DNA from: CAYXVF01 sp964468125
GTDB taxonomy: Bacteria; Myxococcota; XYA12-FULL-58-9; CAYXVF01
NCBI GenBank assembly: GCA_964468125.1
Contig: CAYXVF010000018.1
Location: 7,171-71,170, forward strand
DNA: 64,000 bases
Reading direction: 5' to 3'
Below are positions 60,829-64,000 of this stretch, one piece after another. Each line of letters begins with the position of its first letter. The first letter of the stretch is position 1. A program made the translations under genes and the position numbers. The notes under the pieces are model-generated. The model was not told where the DNA came from, searched no databases, and was given only the letters and a program-made list of their open reading frames with translations.

Positions 60829-61460
60829 GCAAGGGCAACAAACTCTTCGCCGACGGGTCCGAAGTTCCGGTGCAGCGCCAACCCTTCGGGGTGCGCGCGC
60901 GGATCGAGGGTTGGAAGCGCGAGGCTAGTGCTGCGCAGGCGTGGCGGCCGATGCGCTCCGTTCTCACGGCGGAAACGGACGAGGAAGTGCAGCGCTTGGT
61001 GGATGTAGCGGTGGAGCGCGCGCGCGAGGAAATGCAGGTGCAGGTCGACGCGAAGGTCCAGGAGCTCGGTCGAACCGTTCGGGCGCTCGAGGAGGCACGC
61101 GAGCAGACGCTGCGCGAAAGCGAGGGCGATCTCGTGCAGCTCGCCCTCCACATCGCCAGTCAGGTGCTGGGTGTTTCGATCGATGAGCGACGGGAATTCA
61201 CGGCTCGCATGACCGAGCACGCCCTCGGGCTTCTGCGTGAGGCGGACCGGGTCGTGTTGCGGGTCTCGCCGGAGTACGCGCACGAGCTGCGAGTGCACCT
61301 GGCGGAGCGTGACTCGGGAACGACAGCGATCGAATTGGTCGAGGATCCTGAGATTCGGGACGCGGGCGTCGTCGCCGAGTGCGAGCTCGGTCGGGTGGAT
61401 GCAACGCTGTCACGGCGTCTCGAAGAAGCCGCGAAGATGCTCGCCGGCGGTGACGCGTGA
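60825..61460 (+). CDS. fliH: Flagellar export regulator FliH
   Basis: 211 aa. It has the FliH/YscL layout: a charged N-terminus, a long coiled coil (RAREEMQVQVDAKVQELGRT and EEAREQTLRESEGD), then the globular C-terminal part (ALHIASQVLGVSIDERREF and VVAECELGRVDATLSRRLEE), which binds FliI. Identification rests on this pattern and on position between fliG and fliI. GTGA overlap with fliI. Confidence 0.85.
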   Translation: MSKGNKLFADGSEVPVQRQPFGVRARIEGWKREASAAQAWRPMRSVLTAETDEEVQRLVDVAVERAREEMQVQVDAKVQELGRTVRALEEAREQTLRESEGDLVQLALHIASQVLGVSIDERREFTARMTEHALGLLREADRVVLRVSPEYAHELRVHLAERDSGTTAIELVEDPEIRDAGVVAECELGRVDATLSRRLEEAAKMLAGGDA

Positions 61461-62764
61461 GCTCGCTGCAACGGCACATCGACCGCTTTGTGCTCCCAGC
61501 GCCTTCAGTGGAAGGAAGGGTCACGCGGGTTCGCGGGCTACTCCTCGAGGGAAGTGCCTCGGATGCCGCGGTGGGAGACCTCTACCGCGTGGAAGCACGT
61601 GAGGAGCAGATCCTCTCGGAGGTCGTAGCCGTCGAAGGTACGACTGCGATCTTGATGCCCTATGGGACGACCGCGGGATTGAGCGTGGGGGCTCGAATGC
61701 AGCGCGCCGGCGACGCGCAGCAGGTGCGGGTTTCGCGTGCGCTCCAGGGGCGTGTGATCGATGCGCTAGGGATGCCACTCGACGGCGGACCCGCGTTTCT
61801 GGGTGGCCAGCCGGTGCCGCTCCACCGCGACCCGCTCCCACCAATGCGACGGGCACCCGTGGATCAACGATTGCCGCTCGGGGTGCGTTCCCTCGACGCC
61901 TTTGTGCCCGTCGGGCGCGGACAGCGCATGGGAATCTTCGCGGGGGCGGGGGTCGGCAAGAGCACCCTGCTCGGAATGATCGCCAAGAACTCGAATGCGG
62001 ACGTGGTGGTGCTCGGCCTCGTCGGCGAACGCGGTCGCGAGGTGGGACACTTCGTCCGCGACGTCCTCGGTCCAGCGTTGTCGCGCTCCATTGTGGTTGT
62101 CGCGACCTCGGACCGCCCGCCGACCGAGCGTATTCGCGCGGCCTTCGTCGCGACCGCCATCGCCGAGTATTTTCGTGACGAGGGCGCGAACGTGCTCCTC
62201 TTCGTCGACTCGCTGACCCGCGTGTGCATGGCGCAGCGTGAAATCGGGCTCGCGGTGGGCGAACCGCCGACCACGAAAGGCTATCCGCCGAGCACTTTCG
62301 CGATGTTGCCTCGATTGCTCGAGCGCGCCGCTCCCGAGGTCGACGGTGGCACCATCAGCGGTCTCTATACGGTGCTCGTCGAAGGGGACGACCTCTCCGA
62401 TCCGGTGAGTGACTCGGCGCGATCGCTCCTGGATGGACACATCGTGCTCTCGCGCGAGCTCGCCGAGCGTGGACGCTACCCCGCGGTGGATGTGCTGCGG
62501 TCCCTGTCACGCGTGGAGTCGGAAGTCAGCGAGCCGTGGGAGCGCGAATCCGCGAGGATCGTTCGGGAGTGGCTCGGTCGCATCGAGGAATCCCGCGATC
62601 TGATTGCGGTGGGGGCGTACAAACGCGGCGCCGACCCGCGACTCGACCACGCGCTCGACCGACGTGACGCGATCGAAGCGTTCCTAAAGCAGGCGGTCTC
62701 CGATCCCGTTGAGATCAACGAAACCCTCGAGCAGCTCAAACGACTCGCGGAGGCGACCCCATGA
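61457..62764 (+). CDS. fliI: Flagellar export ATPase FliI
   Basis: 435 aa from GTG 61457. F1-beta-like ATPase: Walker A FAGAGVGKSTLLGMIA (about 165-180), GLVGERGREVGHFV, Walker B NVLLFVDSLTRV and the PPTTKGYPPSTFAMLPRLLE segment typical of flagellar and type III ATPases. It unfolds and delivers rod, hook and filament subunits. ATGA overlap with fliJ. Confidence 0.95.
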   Translation: MSSLQRHIDRFVLPAPSVEGRVTRVRGLLLEGSASDAAVGDLYRVEAREEQILSEVVAVEGTTAILMPYGTTAGLSVGARMQRAGDAQQVRVSRALQGRVIDALGMPLDGGPAFLGGQPVPLHRDPLPPMRRAPVDQRLPLGVRSLDAFVPVGRGQRMGIFAGAGVGKSTLLGMIAKNSNADVVVLGLVGERGREVGHFVRDVLGPALSRSIVVVATSDRPPTERIRAAFVATAIAEYFRDEGANVLLFVDSLTRVCMAQREIGLAVGEPPTTKGYPPSTFAMLPRLLERAAPEVDGGTISGLYTVLVEGDDLSDPVSDSARSLLDGHIVLSRELAERGRYPAVDVLRSLSRVESEVSEPWERESARIVREWLGRIEESRDLIAVGAYKRGADPRLDHALDRRDAIEAFLKQAVSDPVEINETLEQLKRLAEATP

Positions 62765-63150
62765 GCAAGAGCATTCAGCGGCTTCTCAATGTGCGGCAAC
62801 GAATGGAAGACGATGCGGCAGCAGCTCTCGCTCGTGCCCGGAGCGCTGCCGACGAGTGTCGCGCCGGCATGAGTAGTCTCCGGGAGATGGCGAGCAGCGC
62901 CGAGAGCATTTCTGCCGCGACCGCGCGTTACTGCGACGAGCTCGCCCAGAGTGCTCGGGTCACTCTTTCGCGCTACCAGAGCGAAGCGTCGGCGGCGGAA
63001 GCGGTCGTCGTGGCACGGCGTCGCGATCGCAAGCAGATGGAGCAGCTCCTCTCCCGAGTCGAGTCACGGGCGGCGGCCGCGGCAGCGAAACGCGAGCAAC
63101 GGGCCATCGATGAATGGGCAGTCTCTCAATGGCAGCGGGTGAGCGAATGA
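62761..63150 (+). CDS. fliJ: Flagellar export chaperone FliJ
   Basis: 129 aa, almost entirely coiled coil, as in FliJ: LLNVRQRMEDDAAAALARAR at the start and VARRRDRKQMEQLLSRVESR near the middle. Sequence conservation in this family is low, so the call rests on helical character, length and position directly after fliI. ATGA overlap with the next gene. Confidence 0.82.
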   Translation: MSKSIQRLLNVRQRMEDDAAAALARARSAADECRAGMSSLREMASSAESISAATARYCDELAQSARVTLSRYQSEASAAEAVVVARRRDRKQMEQLLSRVESRAAAAAAKREQRAIDEWAVSQWQRVSE

Positions 63151-63701
63151 AGCGGGTCACTCTCATCCTCGTCGGCATTCTCTGTAGCGCTGCGATGGCC
63201 TACGCCCAGTCGGACGGCGAAAGCGCTGAGGCGGCGCTCGAGGCACCGAGCGAGGAGCGCTGTGAAGACCTCCCGCCCGCGGAAGTCACGTTCCTCAAGG
63301 CGCTTCGCCAACGGCAGCGCGAGCTCCAGGAACGAGAAGCGCGGGTGGCCCAGCGCGAAGAGGAGCTGCGCAAACGGGAGAGTGTGTTCCGCAAACGCAT
63401 CGCCGAGGCGGAGTCGCGCCTCGAGAAGCTCGAGGCGATCGCCGAGGCCGGAGCGAAGGGACGGGAAGCTCGAGAGGCGCGGGTCGCCACGCTCGCGAAG
63501 GCGCTCGAGGGGCTCTCCGCCAAGAAGGCCGCACCCATGCTCGCCACTGTCGACATGGAGCTCGCCCGGGAGCTTCTGGTTCGCCTGCCGCCGAAGCAGT
63601 TCGGCGCCCTCCTACAGGCGATGCCGCCGCAACGTGCCGCCGATCTGATGCAGGAAGTGGCGCAGGTGGCTGAGCCCCCAAGCCGAGGACGACGGAAGTG
63701 A
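63147..63701 (+). CDS. MotE-like flagellar periplasmic chaperone
   Basis: 184 aa from ATG 63147. Signal peptide ending AMAYAQ, a long charged coiled coil (about 50-115), then KAAPMLATVDMELARELLVR and PPKQFGALLQAMPPQRAADL, the MgtE-N/FliG-M-like helical repeat found in MotE. MotE chaperones MotC in the periplasm and occurs between fliJ and fliK in several flagellar operons. GTGA overlap with the next gene. Confidence 0.75.
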   Translation: MKRVTLILVGILCSAAMAYAQSDGESAEAALEAPSEERCEDLPPAEVTFLKALRQRQRELQEREARVAQREEELRKRESVFRKRIAEAESRLEKLEAIAEAGAKGREAREARVATLAKALEGLSAKKAAPMLATVDMELARELLVRLPPKQFGALLQAMPPQRAADLMQEVAQVAEPPSRGRRK

Positions 63702-64000
63702 TCACCCTTGGCCCGATGCAGGTGCTCCAGACCAAGGGGCCGGCGACGTCGAGTCGCGAACAACGCGAGGCCAGCGCATTCGCCGCGGTGATGCGTGACC
63801 TCACGGGCGGGGGCACGGAGCGAAGCGAGGGCGAAACCGAAGACAGAGCCGAAGCCCATTCTCATGCCCATGTCCACGCCTCGGTCGAAAGGGAGGGCGA
63901 AGGCGAAATCGAAAGCGAACGCATCGGCGCTCGAGTCGAAGTGCCCAACGATGGCCCGTCGGTGGTCGAGGTGTTCTTTGAGCCGATGCCCGTAGAGCCG
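63698..64000 (+). CDS. FliK-like hook-length protein, N-terminal part
   Basis: 101 codons from GTG 63698 to the right edge without a stop. The visible protein is low-complexity: Glu, His and Arg rich (EAHSHAHVHASVEREGEGEI). That matches the disordered N-terminal region of FliK, the hook-length ruler, and FliK is expected here after the MotE-like gene. The diagnostic FliK C-terminal domain lies outside the window. Inferred mainly from position. Confidence 0.55.
   Translation, partial: MITLGPMQVLQTKGPATSSREQREASAFAAVMRDLTGGGTERSEGETEDRAEAHSHAHVHASVEREGEGEIESERIGARVEVPNDGPSVVEVFFEPMPVEP

Overview
The window is GC-rich, densely packed bacterial chromosome whose gene content points to a Gram-negative, flagellated member of the Myxococcota (former Deltaproteobacteria). 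Reasons: a eukaryotic-type Ser/Thr kinase with the HRDVTPSN catalytic loop, several PilZ proteins, a gliding-type (Glt) cluster of paired outer-membrane barrels and TPR proteins, many lipoproteins, Sel1-like cysteine repeats and a FlgB-to-FliK flagellar operon. The assembly is draft: 100 N at 51994-52093 mark a scaffold gap. I saw no tRNA, rRNA, CRISPR array, insertion sequence or phage gene.

Layout. 1-3100 (mostly minus): a cut-off V4R/BchJ-like gene, a tandem flavodoxin protein, a haem-c lipoprotein, a decayed Tat-exported metallo-hydrolase and bioY. Two TTGAC-N4-GTCAA (FNR-type) boxes sit at activator positions. 3100-22700 is housekeeping and signalling: msrA, a methyltransferase, an acyltransferase, a tail-anchored unknown, aat, ribD, a homocysteine methyltransferase/MTHFR fusion, a CysZ/EI24 membrane protein, a Ser/Thr kinase that starts at CTG, two PilZ proteins, dnaJ coupled to two Get3-like ATPases, a PilT-type ATPase, a formyltransferase and a cNMP-binding protein. 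22700-31800 is a Glt-like envelope operon: two paralogous barrels, then three TPR or coiled-coil proteins and a further TPR protein. 31800-34100 is a gluconate-dehydrogenase-like pair.

34900-40700 is the region I find most novel. A coupled operon encodes a lamin-tail lipoprotein, a thermonuclease lipoprotein and a ComEA-type helix-hairpin-helix domain fused to an outer-membrane barrel. It converges on a ComEC-type metallo-beta-lactamase lipoprotein that lies downstream of a sensor kinase. All four non-kinase products are predicted to sit in the outer envelope, and together they suggest a surface DNA capture or degradation system.

42900-53200 holds a HicB-like orphan, a degenerate CpaF-like pseudo-ATPase, a gene remnant, a lipase, a double-length UvrA (1902 aa, four ATPase cassettes), the gap, and a MenH-like hydrolase. 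53200-64000 holds a Sel1/Hcp-like protein, a sigma-54 activator, a regulatory region with paired palindromes and a near-perfect sigma-54 promoter, and the flagellar operon flgB-flgC-fliE-fliF-fliG-fliH-fliI-fliJ-motE-like-fliK-like, which runs off the right edge. Most neighbours within operons overlap by ATGA, GTGA or TTGA.
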